Assembly (NCBI RefSeq): GCF_013620825.1
Contig: NZ_NJIC01000027.1
Coordinates: 1 to 40,318 of the forward strand
Source: Rhodanobacter sp. PCA2
GTDB taxonomy: Bacteria; Pseudomonadota; Gammaproteobacteria; Xanthomonadales; Rhodanobacteraceae
Reading direction: 5' to 3'
DNA length: 40,318 nt
The notes below the pieces were generated by a model. The model saw only the letters and a program-made list of their open reading frames with translations. It did no database searches and was not told the DNA's origin. The stretch's first letter is position 1; each line of letters begins with the position of its first letter. The translations under genes and the position numbers were made by a program. Shown here in pieces: positions 9,956-19,842 of the stretch.

Positions 9956-10723
9956 TCAGCCGCCCGCAGCCGCGCTGCCTGCCTCGGGCGCGGGCACGCC
10001 CTGGCGCCAGGCCTGCCAGCGATACAGCAGCAGCCCCCCGCATTCGTGCAAGGCCAGGTCGGTGACCTGGAAGTTGTAGGCGTCGGGAACCCAGGTCCAG
10101 ACCCCGCGCGGGTAGTCGGCGCGCATCGGCGTCACCGGGATGCCGAAATGGCGGAACGCGAACTCCGCACGGCGCAGGTGCAGGGCCGAGCTCACCAGCC
10201 ACACCTTCTCCGCGCCGATGCGCGCGAGCGGCGCGCGGGCGAACTCGGCGTTCTGCCAGGTGGTGCGGCTGCGCGGTTCCAGCACGATGTCCGCCTCGGG
10301 CACGCCCAGGCGCACCAGCACATGCCGGTAGACCTGGGCCAGCGGCTCGCCCAGCATCGAGGCATCGCCGCCGCTCACCAGCACCGTGCAGCGCGTGCCG
10401 GCTTCACGGCAACTGCGGTACAGCGCCACCGTTTCGGCGATGCGCGTGTAGCCGCCCTGACCCGGCTCGGGTCGGCCGCCCGGCGGGTTGTTCGCGCTGG
10501 CGGTCAGCAGCACGACCGCATTGGACGCCGCCCACTGCGCATCCGGCCGGTGCGCATAAGGCGCCTCCCAGTGCTGCAGCAGCCAGGCGGGCACCGGCCC
10601 GCAGCCGATCGCGAGGACCGCCAGCCACGCCAGCACGATGCCGGCGAGCCGCAGGCGCCGCCAGCCCGCGCGCCCGGCGATCCAGGCAGCGGCAAGCAGG
10701 ACGATCAGCAAGATCTCGGTCAT
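9956..10723 (-). CDS. YdcF/DUF218-family membrane protein (copy 1)
   Basis: A 255-residue protein with two hydrophobic segments at the N-terminus (about 3-18 and 25-45) and a DUF218 domain. Conserved parts are NAVVLLTASA, the SGGD loop, VLEPRSRTTWQNAEFA and the VSSALHLRRAEFAFRHFGI block, which is the family signature. DUF218 proteins are linked to envelope functions (SanA, ElyC, YdcF), but no reaction is established here. It starts at ATG 10723, 49 bases downstream of a clear paralogue in tandem, so the two are probably cotranscribed. Confidence 0.85.
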   Translation of the reverse strand: MTEILLIVLLAAAWIAGRAGWRRLRLAGIVLAWLAVLAIGCGPVPAWLLQHWEAPYAHRPDAQWAASNAVVLLTASANNPPGGRPEPGQGGYTRIAETVALYRSCREAGTRCTVLVSGGDASMLGEPLAQVYRHVLVRLGVPEADIVLEPRSRTTWQNAEFARAPLARIGAEKVWLVSSALHLRRAEFAFRHFGIPVTPMRADYPRGVWTWVPDAYNFQVTDLALHECGGLLLYRWQAWRQGVPAPEAGSAAAGG

Positions 10724-10772
10724 GGGCGATCCGCGGACAGGTCGGCGGCCATTATGCCGGGACGACGACGCG

Positions 10773-11531
10773 CTACAGCGCGCCGGGCCTGGTCGCCTGC
10801 ACGTTCCAGCCCATCGCGTTGTAGAGGCGGTAGCGCAGCACCCCGGCGTATTCGTGCAGCGCCAGGTCGGACATCGCGAAGTTCCACGACTGCGGCCACC
10901 AGTCGGGGCGCGCGGTGAGCCAGTCGCCGCGCACCGGCGTGGCCTCGATGCCGAAATGCGTGAAGTACAGCATGGCGCGGCGCAGGTGCGAGGCGGAGGA
11001 AACCAGCACCACGCGCTGCGCACCGTAGTCGCGCAGCAAGGGCGCGCTGAACTGCGCGTTCTGCCAGGTGTTCATGCTGCGCGGCTCCAGCAGGAGGTCG
11101 GCGGCCGGCACGCCCAGGTGTTCCAGCACCGCGCCGTACACTGCGGCCTCCGATTCGCCGCTGTGCAGCGCATCGCCGCCGCTCACTTCGAGCTTGCAGT
11201 CGTTGCCGCTGGCCTTGCAGTCGCGGTACTGCGCCAGCGCCTCGTTGATGCGGCCGTTCGCGTACAGCGTCGGTTTCACCGTGCCGTCCGGCGCGCGCAC
11301 CGCGCCGGCGCCCAGCAGTACGATCGCATTGCGCGGCGCCCAGGCGATCGCGGGCCGCTGCGCATACGGACCCTGCAGCGTGTTCAGCAGCCAGGTCGGC
11401 AGCAGCCCGCAGCCCGTCGCCAGGAACAGCAACACCGCCGCCCACAGCGCGGCCGCGGCCATGCGCCGCCACTTCAGCGCGCGCAAGGCCAGGCCCAGCA
11501 GCACGAGGACGATCAGCACATCCATCGACAT
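10773..11531 (-). CDS. YdcF/DUF218-family membrane protein (copy 2)
   Basis: A 252-residue paralogue of the next gene with the same order: hydrophobic N-terminus, NAIVLLGAGAV, SGGDALHSGESEAAVYG, LLEPRSMNTWQNAQF, VSSASHLRRAMLYFTHFGI, then the shared ending DLALHEYAGVLRYRLY. Two in-frame ATGs (11531 and 11525) are possible; 11531 has GGAG nine bases upstream. It is divergent from the YigZ gene across 88 bases. The shared DLALHE C-terminal motif in both copies suggests tandem duplication rather than independent recruitment. Confidence 0.85.
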   Translation of the reverse strand: MSMDVLIVLVLLGLALRALKWRRMAAAALWAAVLLFLATGCGLLPTWLLNTLQGPYAQRPAIAWAPRNAIVLLGAGAVRAPDGTVKPTLYANGRINEALAQYRDCKASGNDCKLEVSGGDALHSGESEAAVYGAVLEHLGVPAADLLLEPRSMNTWQNAQFSAPLLRDYGAQRVVLVSSASHLRRAMLYFTHFGIEATPVRGDWLTARPDWWPQSWNFAMSDLALHEYAGVLRYRLYNAMGWNVQATRPGAL

Positions 11532-11619
11532 CCGGTTCGCTCCATCAAGGCCAGCAGCAAAACCCCGAGGGTAACGCAAGGGCATGACGGCGTGGCGCGC
11601 ATCGCCTACCCTGCGCTGC

Positions 11620-12216
11620 ATGAGTGATCCGCTGCATACCCTCGTCGCCGCCTGCCGCCATGCCGAGGACATCCGCAAAAGCCGCTTCCTCGCCCAGGCC
11701 GCACCGGTCGCCACGCCGGAGCAGGCGCTGGCCTTCGTGCGCGAGGTGTCCGCCGCGGACGCCACGCACAACTGCTGGGCCTACCGCATCGGCCAGGACT
11801 ACCGCTTCAACGACGACGGCGAACCGGGGGGCACCGCGGGCCGGCCCATCCTGCAGGCCATCGAGGGCCAGGGCTTCGACCGCGTGGTGGTGGTGGTGAC
11901 GCGCTGGTTCGGCGGCATCAAGCTCGGCGCGGGCGGCCTTGCCCGCGCCTACGGCGGCACCGCGGCGGAATGCCTGCGCATTGCCGACCGCGTGCCCATC
12001 GTGGCGATGGCGCGGCTGGGCTTCGCCTGCGATTTCGCGGAGCTGGCCCTGCTCAAGGCACGCCTGCGCGAACTGGGCGCCGAAGCGGTGCAGGAGCAAT
12101 TCGGCGCCGACGGCGTGGCGCTGGAATTCGAGCTGCCCGCCCAGCGCGTGGCCGAAGCCGAACAGCGTATCGCCGACCTCAGCCGCGGCCGCATCGCGGT
12201 CCGTCGCATGGATTGA
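11620..12216 (+). CDS. IMPACT/YigZ-family protein
   Basis: A 198-residue UPF0029 (IMPACT N-terminal) protein: KSRFLAQA at the N-terminus, ATHNCWAYRIG, FNDDGEPGGTAGRPIL and VVVVVTRWFGGIKLGAGGLARAYGG, all strongly conserved. A C-terminal ferredoxin-like DUF1949 domain follows (about 135-198). Bacterial YigZ is of unclear function; the eukaryotic relative IMPACT regulates the Gcn2 kinase. ATG at 11620 is supported by the family N-terminus. Confidence 0.92.
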   Translation: MSDPLHTLVAACRHAEDIRKSRFLAQAAPVATPEQALAFVREVSAADATHNCWAYRIGQDYRFNDDGEPGGTAGRPILQAIEGQGFDRVVVVVTRWFGGIKLGAGGLARAYGGTAAECLRIADRVPIVAMARLGFACDFAELALLKARLRELGAEAVQEQFGADGVALEFELPAQRVAEAEQRIADLSRGRIAVRRMD

Positions 12217-12354
12217 CCGTCCCGCCGAAGCGCCCGCAAATCGCCACGCTTCCGGCTTGAGGAACGCCGACGCGCTGCGCACACTGCGCGGCCAGACGCG
12301 CGCGCAGCACCGGACAAGGGGTCCGGCGCCCGCCGCCCAGCCACCAGGAAATCC

Positions 12355-13455
12355 ATGCAGCGCCTGCCCGGACTGGACCTGTTGCGCGCCATCGCCATCG
12401 TCTGGGTGATGCTGTTCCACTCGTGGATGGTCGGCGGTATCGGCGGCCCGTTCCAGCCCATCGCCGACTACGGCTGGATGGGCGTGGACCTGTTCTTCGT
12501 GCTCAGCGGCTACCTGATCGGCCGCCAGCTGCTGGAACCGCTGGGCCGGGGCGAACCGCTGCGCTTCGGCGCGTTCTACCTGCGCCGCGCCTTCCGCATC
12601 CTGCCGGCCTTCCTCGCGGTGCTGGCGATCTATGTACTGTTTCCCGCCTGGCGCGAGGCGCCGGGCCTGCAGCCGGCGTGGCAATTCCTCACGTTCACGC
12701 TGAACCTGCTGATCGACTACCGGCACAACCAGGCGTTCTCGCATGCGTGGTCGCTGTGCGTGGAGGAACACTTCTACCTGCTGTTCCCGCTGCTGGCCTG
12801 GTGGCTGGCGCGGCGCCCGTCGCGCACGGCCGTCGTCGTCGGCGCCGCGGGCGTCGTGGCGGCCGGCCTGCTGCTGCGCGGCTACGCCTCGCTGCACGGC
12901 AGGGACTGGCTGGAAAGCATCTACTACCCCACCTGGACGCGGCTGGACGGCCTGCTGGCCGGCGTGCTGCTGGCGACGATCCAGACCTGGCAGCCGGCGT
13001 GGTGGGCGGCGATGCAGCGACGCGCGAACCTGCTCGCGGGCGCGGGCCTGCTGCTGGCTGCCGCGGCGATCTGGCTGTTCCGCGACAAGACCGCTTTCGC
13101 CGCCAGCGTGTTCTGCTTCCCGCTGCTGTCGCTGGGGCTGGCCTTGCTGGTGGCTGCTGGCGCGGGCAGCACGGGCTGGCTGGGCCGCTGGCGCGTTCCC
13201 GGCGCAGGCTGGATCGCCGCTGCGTCGTACAGCCTCTACCTGAGCCACAAGCTGGCGATGCATGCGGTACACGAACTGCTGCAGCGCTGGCCCGTACCGC
13301 ACGGGCTGGCCGCGTTCGCGGCGTATGCGCTCGCCATCGCCGCCACGGGCGCCCTGCTCCACTACGCCGTGGAACGGCCGTTCCTGCGCCTGCGTACGCG
13401 GCTGGCCCGTGCCGGTTCGCGCGGCGCCATCGAAGCGCAGCCAGCCTCGGCCTGA
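12355..13455 (+). CDS. Acyltransferase 3 family membrane protein
   Basis: A 366-residue integral membrane acyltransferase (Acyl_transf_3, OafA/NodX type) with about ten hydrophobic helices. The catalytic-type histidine is H22 in VMLFHSW. Other family marks are WMGVDLFFVLSGYLIG, FYLRRAFRILPAF and the AWSLCVEEHFYLLFPLLAWW block. Such enzymes move acetyl or similar groups onto surface sugars; no SGNH domain is fused here. AGGAAA lies a few bases upstream of the ATG, and a small hairpin (CCGGAC/GTCCGG, 12310-12326) sits in the leader. The acceptor sugar is unknown. Confidence 0.9.
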   Translation: MQRLPGLDLLRAIAIVWVMLFHSWMVGGIGGPFQPIADYGWMGVDLFFVLSGYLIGRQLLEPLGRGEPLRFGAFYLRRAFRILPAFLAVLAIYVLFPAWREAPGLQPAWQFLTFTLNLLIDYRHNQAFSHAWSLCVEEHFYLLFPLLAWWLARRPSRTAVVVGAAGVVAAGLLLRGYASLHGRDWLESIYYPTWTRLDGLLAGVLLATIQTWQPAWWAAMQRRANLLAGAGLLLAAAAIWLFRDKTAFAASVFCFPLLSLGLALLVAAGAGSTGWLGRWRVPGAGWIAAASYSLYLSHKLAMHAVHELLQRWPVPHGLAAFAAYALAIAATGALLHYAVERPFLRLRTRLARAGSRGAIEAQPASA

Positions 13456-13536
13456 GCGCCGCTTGCGATTGTATCGCTGCGTACCAGCCCCATGTGGAAC
13501 GGATCGCGGCCTGCCGCTCGTTCCTCACGACCCTCC

Positions 13537-15303
<1,767 letters not shown>

Positions 15304-15329
15304 GCGGGTGTCCGCCCTACCCCGTTGTC

Positions 15330-15780
15330 GTCATTCCGGCGAAGGCCGGAGGCGCTTCACAACAGCGAAGCTGGTCATCCAGTGCCTTTCCGCTTCGATC
15401 AACGAAGTCGCTGGGTCCCGGCTTTCGCCAGGACGACGGAGGCGGAGCACTCCGCATCGCCTGGGCGGACACCAAGTCCTCCTGTGGCCGTCATTCCAGC
15501 GAAAGCTGGAGGCGCTTCACAACAGCGAAGCTGGTCATCCAGCGCCTTTTTGCTTCGATCAACGAAAGTCACTGGGTCCCGGCCTTCGCCGGGACGACGG
15601 ATGCGGAGCGCTCCGCATCGCCTGGGCGGACACCAAGTCTTCCTGTGGCCGTCATTCCAGCGGAAGCTGGAGGCGCTTCACAACAGCGAAGCTGGTCATC
15701 CAGTGCCTATTCGCTTCGATCAACGAAAGTCACTGGGTCCCGGCCTTCGCCGGGACGACGGATACGGAGCGCTCCGCATC
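15330..15780. repeat. Three tandem ~160-bp repeat units
   Basis: Units begin at gtcattcc at 15330, 15490 and 15651 (spacing 160 and 161 bases). Each has a left arm (gtcattccagcgaaagctgg or close), a shared core ggaggcgcttcacaacagcg, a right arm that is an imperfect inversion of the left (ttcgccgggacgacgg), and a spacer starting with a palindrome, perfect in unit 2 (GATGCGGAGCGCTCCGCATC, 15600-15619). Unit 3 ends at this palindrome and runs into the 3' end of the convergent serine hydrolase gene, whose stop codon it contains. The arms match the elements at 113-187 and 17074-17189. Confidence 0.9.
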
Positions 15781-16956
15781 CGCCGCCTGCTTGATCGCCT
15801 CGACGAACGCGCGCCGCCCGGCCACGAGTTCCTTCGAGGTCGCGGCCGGCCACGAGGCCACCTGCGCGATCACCAGCTTGCGCGCGGGATCGACGTAGAC
15901 CATCTGCCCGAAGATGCCGATGGCCGCGTAGCTGCCGTCGCTGTCCGTCCACCACAGGTAGCCGTAGCCTCGGTCCGGCGCGTCGGTGCTCGCATGCTCG
16001 CGGGTGGCGCCGTGCAGCCAGGCCTCCGCGATCGCCTGCTTGCCGTCGATGCGCCCGCCTTCCAGCATGAACTGACCCAGCCGCGCGTAGTCGCCCAGCG
16101 TGGCCGAGAGGCCGCTGCCGCCGGTGTCGCTGCCATCGCATTCGTCCTTGATCCAGTAGGCGTCGGCAGCCATGCCGTAGGGCTTCCAGAGCGCCTCCGA
16201 CAGGTAGGCCGCCAGCGAACGGTGCGTGGCCCGTTGCACCAGGATGCCGAGCAGGTCGGTCTCCGCGGTGTTGTAGTTCCAGTGCGTGCCGGCCGGCCAT
16301 TGCCGCGGCTGTTTCATCAGGTACGACAGCACGTGCGCGCGGCCGTCGACGCAGGCGCCCAGGTACATCTGCGCCACGTCCGACTTAGCGTCGTCGTAGT
16401 CCTCGTTCCAGTGCACGCCCGAGGTCATCGTCAGCAGCTGCTCCACCGTGACGTCGGCGTAGGCGCTGCCGCGCAGCTCCGGGATGTAGGTGCCGAGCGT
16501 GTCGTCCATGCCGTGGATGTAGCCCTGCTGCAGGGCCATTCCCAGCAGCACGGAGGTCACCGACTTCGCCACGGAGAACGAGGTCCAGCGCTGCTGTGGC
16601 CCGAAGCCCAGCGCGTAGCGCTGCAGCCGCACGCGGCCGTCCTGCAGCACCATCACGCCGGCGACGTGGTGCTTCTCCATGTAGTCGCCCAGCCAGACCG
16701 CACCGTCGCGTCCGTCCACCGCCAGCGGCTTGCCTTCCGGCAAGGCATGCGTGTGCGTGCCATGCGCCGCGCGGTCGCTGGGGAAGCGTTCGTACATCCG
16801 CCGGAACTGCGCATCGCGTTCGGCCTGCGGCCAGAACAGCACGCCTTCGCGTTGCTGGCCGATGCTGGGCCTGGCCTGCTCGCGCGCGAGCGACGGCAGC
16901 GAAATGCCCAGGCACAGGGCAACGAGGATGAGGGAGGTGCGAAGATTCGAAGGCAT
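15730..16956 (-). CDS. Exported serine hydrolase, beta-lactamase/PBP fold
   Basis: A 408-residue protein with a signal peptide (MPSNLRTSLILVALCLGISLPSLA) and a class C beta-lactamase-type domain. The nucleophile motif is S128-V-A-K131 in TSFSVAKSVTS, and the second element is WNYNTAETDLLG (Y228). Family members include esterases, D-peptidases and the nylon oligomer hydrolase NylB, so activity cannot be named. The last residues, DAERSVSVVPAKAGTQ, are encoded by the repeat array, and the TGA at 15730-15732 lies in repeat unit 3. The true ancestral C-terminus was probably slightly different. Repeats flank the gene on both sides. Confidence 0.88.
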   Translation of the reverse strand: MPSNLRTSLILVALCLGISLPSLAREQARPSIGQQREGVLFWPQAERDAQFRRMYERFPSDRAAHGTHTHALPEGKPLAVDGRDGAVWLGDYMEKHHVAGVMVLQDGRVRLQRYALGFGPQQRWTSFSVAKSVTSVLLGMALQQGYIHGMDDTLGTYIPELRGSAYADVTVEQLLTMTSGVHWNEDYDDAKSDVAQMYLGACVDGRAHVLSYLMKQPRQWPAGTHWNYNTAETDLLGILVQRATHRSLAAYLSEALWKPYGMAADAYWIKDECDGSDTGGSGLSATLGDYARLGQFMLEGGRIDGKQAIAEAWLHGATREHASTDAPDRGYGYLWWTDSDGSYAAIGIFGQMVYVDPARKLVIAQVASWPAATSKELVAGRRAFVEAIKQAADAERSVSVVPAKAGTQ

Positions 16957-17073
16957 GTCGGCGTGGCGCGGTAGCAACGGAAAGGCCGGCATGGCCGGGA
17001 GCCTTCATGGTACCCAGAACGGCCACAGGCCTGCGATGTTGGACTCTGCCGTGCGCCGCACGAGCCAGATGTC

Positions 17074-17189
17074 GCTCGTCATCCCAACGAAGGCTGGAGG
17101 CGCTTCACAACGGCGAAGCTGGTCATCCGGTGCCCGCAAGCCACGGAACACCAAGGCACTGGATTCCTGCGTTCGCAGGAATGACGAGC
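17074..17189. repeat. Dispersed inverted repeat between two serine hydrolase genes
   Basis: Bounded by gctcgtcat at 17074-17082 and its inverted copy atgacgagc at 17181-17189. The interior includes ggaggcgcttcacaacggcg and gaagctggtcatcc, almost identical to the core of the 15330-15780 units, then ggcactggattcctgcgttc resembling the element at 113-187. It therefore joins the two versions into one family. The 3' end of the next serine hydrolase gene lies 11 bases beyond it. Confidence 0.85.
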
Positions 17190-17199
17190 AAGTGATCTG

Positions 17200-18846
17200 T
17201 CAATCGGACCTTCCCTGGTGCTTCGTGGCCGGAACGAAGCGCAGGTCCTGGTAGTCCCAGCTGAAATCCGCCAGCGGCGAGACGGCCTTCATGGTCATCC
17301 GGTCGATGCTGCCATCGGGATGGAGCGCGAAGGTGACGTAGGCGTCCTCCACGTCGGGCATCGCCCAGTGCGTGCGGAAGGTGTCGTATTGCACGTGCTC
17401 CAGCGTGCCGTGCATCCCGGGCGAACGATCGAAGCTGATGTGCAGCGCGCCGCGCTTGTCCAGGCCGATCGTGGCGTTGCCGTACCACGGGTCGGTGTAG
17501 ACGCCGGCATAGCCGGACAGCGGCAGCGACGGCCCGCGTTCCGGGTGCGTGGCCGCGTGTTTGTCGCGCAGCGCCGCGATGGCCTTGGCGTGGGCGTCGT
17601 CGAACATCCGCTTGTAGCCGGCGATCCAGTCGGGCGAAGGCAGCCCCAGCAGGGTGTCGAGCAGGTGCTCGCGCATCGCGAACAAGGCGCCGACGTCCTC
17701 GGAGTTGAGCATGACGGCGAAAGCCGCATGCTTTTCCGGAACGATCACCACCGCCGATATGCCGCCCAGCACGCCGCCGAGATGGGTGACGATCATGTGC
17801 CCGCGGTAGTCCTGCACCTCGAAGCCCAGCGCGTAGGCATCGAACTGCGGCTGTGCCAGGGCGACCTGGGGCGGCAGCGGATCGATCGGGATCAGCGTCT
17901 GCGGCGTCCACATCATCTTCGACGCTGCCGCGCTGAAGATCCGCTGGTCGCCATCCAGCTGCCCGCGGTCCAGTTGCAGCCGCAGCCAGTTCCCCATGTC
18001 CGCCGCGCTGACCTGCAGCCCGCCGGCCGGCGCGAACACGTCGCCGGTCATCACCGTGGAAAGCACCGCCTGCTTGCCGACGCCGCGCACCGGCGTGGTG
18101 TCCCTGGCGTGCAACGCCACCTGGTTGGCGGTACGCGCGTCGATGCTGGTCCGCGCATCGCGCATCCGCAGCGGGCCGAGGATGTGCTGCTGCACGAAAT
18201 CCTCCCACCGCTGGCCCGAGACGGACTCGACCAGCTGGCCCGCCACGATGTACAGCACGTTGTCGTAGTCGTAGCCGCTGCGGAACGAATGAGCGGGCTT
18301 GAGGTAGCGGATGTCGTGCACCAGTTCCGCGCGGGTGCGGTCGGTGGTCGGGAACATCATCAGGTCGCCCTGGCCCAGGCCCAGGCCGCTGCGATGCACG
18401 AGCAGGTCGGTGACGGTCATCTCGCTGGACGCGTAGGGATCGTACATGCGGAAGCCGGGCAGCCTGTCGGCCACGCGGTCGTCCCAGTGCAGCTTGCCTT
18501 CATCGACCAGGATCGCCAGCGCGGCCGCGGTGAAGGCCTTGGTGTTGGAACCGATCGGGAAGATGGTGTGTGCGTCCACCCTGGCGCTGGCGCCCAGTTT
18601 GCGCACGCCCCAAGCGTAGGTGCTGGCCTTGTCCCCATCGACGACCACCGCCGCCATGCCCGGGGTGTCGAAGACGCGCATGGCCTTGTCCGCGTAGGCA
18701 TCCAGCGCCGACGGCGAAACGGCCTGCGCCCGCGTGGTTTGCCCGATGCCCAGGGACAGCAACACGACCAGCGCAAGCGCCACCGTGGCCGGCCAGCGGA
18801 ATGCGCCCTGCAGGCCACGCCCGGGGAGTCGATGGATCATCAGCAT
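17200..18846 (-). CDS. Exported serine hydrolase, beta-lactamase/PBP fold with C-terminal domain
   Basis: A 548-residue protein with an N-terminal hydrophobic export signal (about 18-41, ending TTRAQA). The beta-lactamase-type domain shows all three motifs: S100-N-T-K103, Y194-D-N196 and H355-L-G357. After about residue 440 there is a DUF3471-like domain (LSGYAGVYTDPWYGNATIGL), common in this family. Likely substrates are small peptides or amides outside the cytoplasm. ATG at 18846 or 18840 both follow GAAGAGGGC. It is the last gene of a run that includes an RpiR regulator, a peptide transporter and a dipeptide epimerase, which favours a peptide-processing role. Confidence 0.9.
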   Translation of the reverse strand: MLMIHRLPGRGLQGAFRWPATVALALVVLLSLGIGQTTRAQAVSPSALDAYADKAMRVFDTPGMAAVVVDGDKASTYAWGVRKLGASARVDAHTIFPIGSNTKAFTAAALAILVDEGKLHWDDRVADRLPGFRMYDPYASSEMTVTDLLVHRSGLGLGQGDLMMFPTTDRTRAELVHDIRYLKPAHSFRSGYDYDNVLYIVAGQLVESVSGQRWEDFVQQHILGPLRMRDARTSIDARTANQVALHARDTTPVRGVGKQAVLSTVMTGDVFAPAGGLQVSAADMGNWLRLQLDRGQLDGDQRIFSAAASKMMWTPQTLIPIDPLPPQVALAQPQFDAYALGFEVQDYRGHMIVTHLGGVLGGISAVVIVPEKHAAFAVMLNSEDVGALFAMREHLLDTLLGLPSPDWIAGYKRMFDDAHAKAIAALRDKHAATHPERGPSLPLSGYAGVYTDPWYGNATIGLDKRGALHISFDRSPGMHGTLEHVQYDTFRTHWAMPDVEDAYVTFALHPDGSIDRMTMKAVSPLADFSWDYQDLRFVPATKHQGRSD

Positions 18847-18902
18847 GCCCTCTTCGATGGCGTTGTCCGCTGCCGGCTGCCGCGTCGACGTGCCGAATGC
18901 GG

Positions 18903-19832
18903 TCAGGTCCTGGTCTTGCCGTTGCGTTTGTGCGGCGTGCCGCCGCCCTGCGGCTTTTTCGCGGATGCGGGCGCCTTGCGCTCCCTGGCGACAGGCGGCG
19001 CCTCGACATAGCCCACCAGCTTCTGGCGCAGCTGCGTGATGTCGCCGATGCGGTCGTACATATCGCCCTGCGCGCGGGTGACCGCGCCGATCAGCAGGCT
19101 CAACAGGCTCATGGCGGCCGTGAAGTTGTGCCACGTCCGCTCCATCTCGGCCGGCAGCATCAGCACGTGGTCGGTGAGCTGGCGCGCCCAGTAGCACTGG
19201 CTGTCGGTGATGATCGCCAGCGGGATGCCGCGCGCCGCGCATTCTTCGGCCAGGATGCGGAAGTGCCGCGAATAGCGCCGGAAATCGATCAGCAGCACGC
19301 AGCTCTTCGCGCTGGAATCGAGCAGCAGGTCGGTATAGGCGCCGTCCAGCCCTTCCTCGAACCGCGTGCACGGCTTGACGCTCTGCATCAGGGTGGCAAA
19401 GCCCAGTCCGAGAAAGCGGCCCTGGTGGAAGCTGGCGACCGAAACGCGGTCGGCCTTCACCAGCAGGTCGACGACGCCCTTCCACTCCGGCGTGCCGGTC
19501 AGCGCATGCGCCGTGGTGACGCCCTGGATCTCGGCCTTGAGGCTTTCGGACATCGTGGCGGGATCGCCCACCACTTCCGGGTTCCGGTACAGCTGCAACC
19601 ACGGCGCGTCGCCGCGCAGTTCCTCTTTCAGCTCGTTGAGGCCGTCGTAGCCGAGGTTGCGCAGGAAGCGCCCCACCGTCATCGCGCTGACGCCCACGCG
19701 CTTGCCCAGCGACGAGGCATTCTCGAACGGGATGCCGCCGGGGTTCTGCAGCAGGTAGGCCGCGATCTTCTGCTCGGCCTTGGTGAAGCCGTCCCAATGG
19801 TCTTTCAGCTTTTTCTGCAGGTCTTTGATCAT
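18903..19832 (-). CDS. MurR/RpiR-family transcriptional regulator
   Basis: A 309-residue regulator: N-terminal HTH_6 domain (about 1-80, with FTKAEQKIAAYLL and ENASSLGKRVGVSAMTVGRFLRNLGYDG) and a SIS sugar-isomerase-like domain (about 120-260). The tail after 280 is Lys/Pro/Gly-rich and probably disordered. Members sense phosphosugars; MurR senses MurNAc-6-phosphate. ATG at 19832 begins at MIKDLQKKL, the family start. It lies 10 bases after the transporter stop and 56 bases before the next hydrolase, so it is inside the operon and probably controls it. Confidence 0.92.
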   Translation of the reverse strand: MIKDLQKKLKDHWDGFTKAEQKIAAYLLQNPGGIPFENASSLGKRVGVSAMTVGRFLRNLGYDGLNELKEELRGDAPWLQLYRNPEVVGDPATMSESLKAEIQGVTTAHALTGTPEWKGVVDLLVKADRVSVASFHQGRFLGLGFATLMQSVKPCTRFEEGLDGAYTDLLLDSSAKSCVLLIDFRRYSRHFRILAEECAARGIPLAIITDSQCYWARQLTDHVLMLPAEMERTWHNFTAAMSLLSLLIGAVTRAQGDMYDRIGDITQLRQKLVGYVEAPPVARERKAPASAKKPQGGGTPHKRNGKTRT

Positions 19833-19842
19833 CAGCGCACGC

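Noticed and set aside
15330-15780. The regular repeats could be a CRISPR array.
   Set aside because: Units are about 160 bases with imperfect inverted ends and conserved spacer sequence; CRISPR repeats are 21-48 bases with unique spacers. No cas genes are present.
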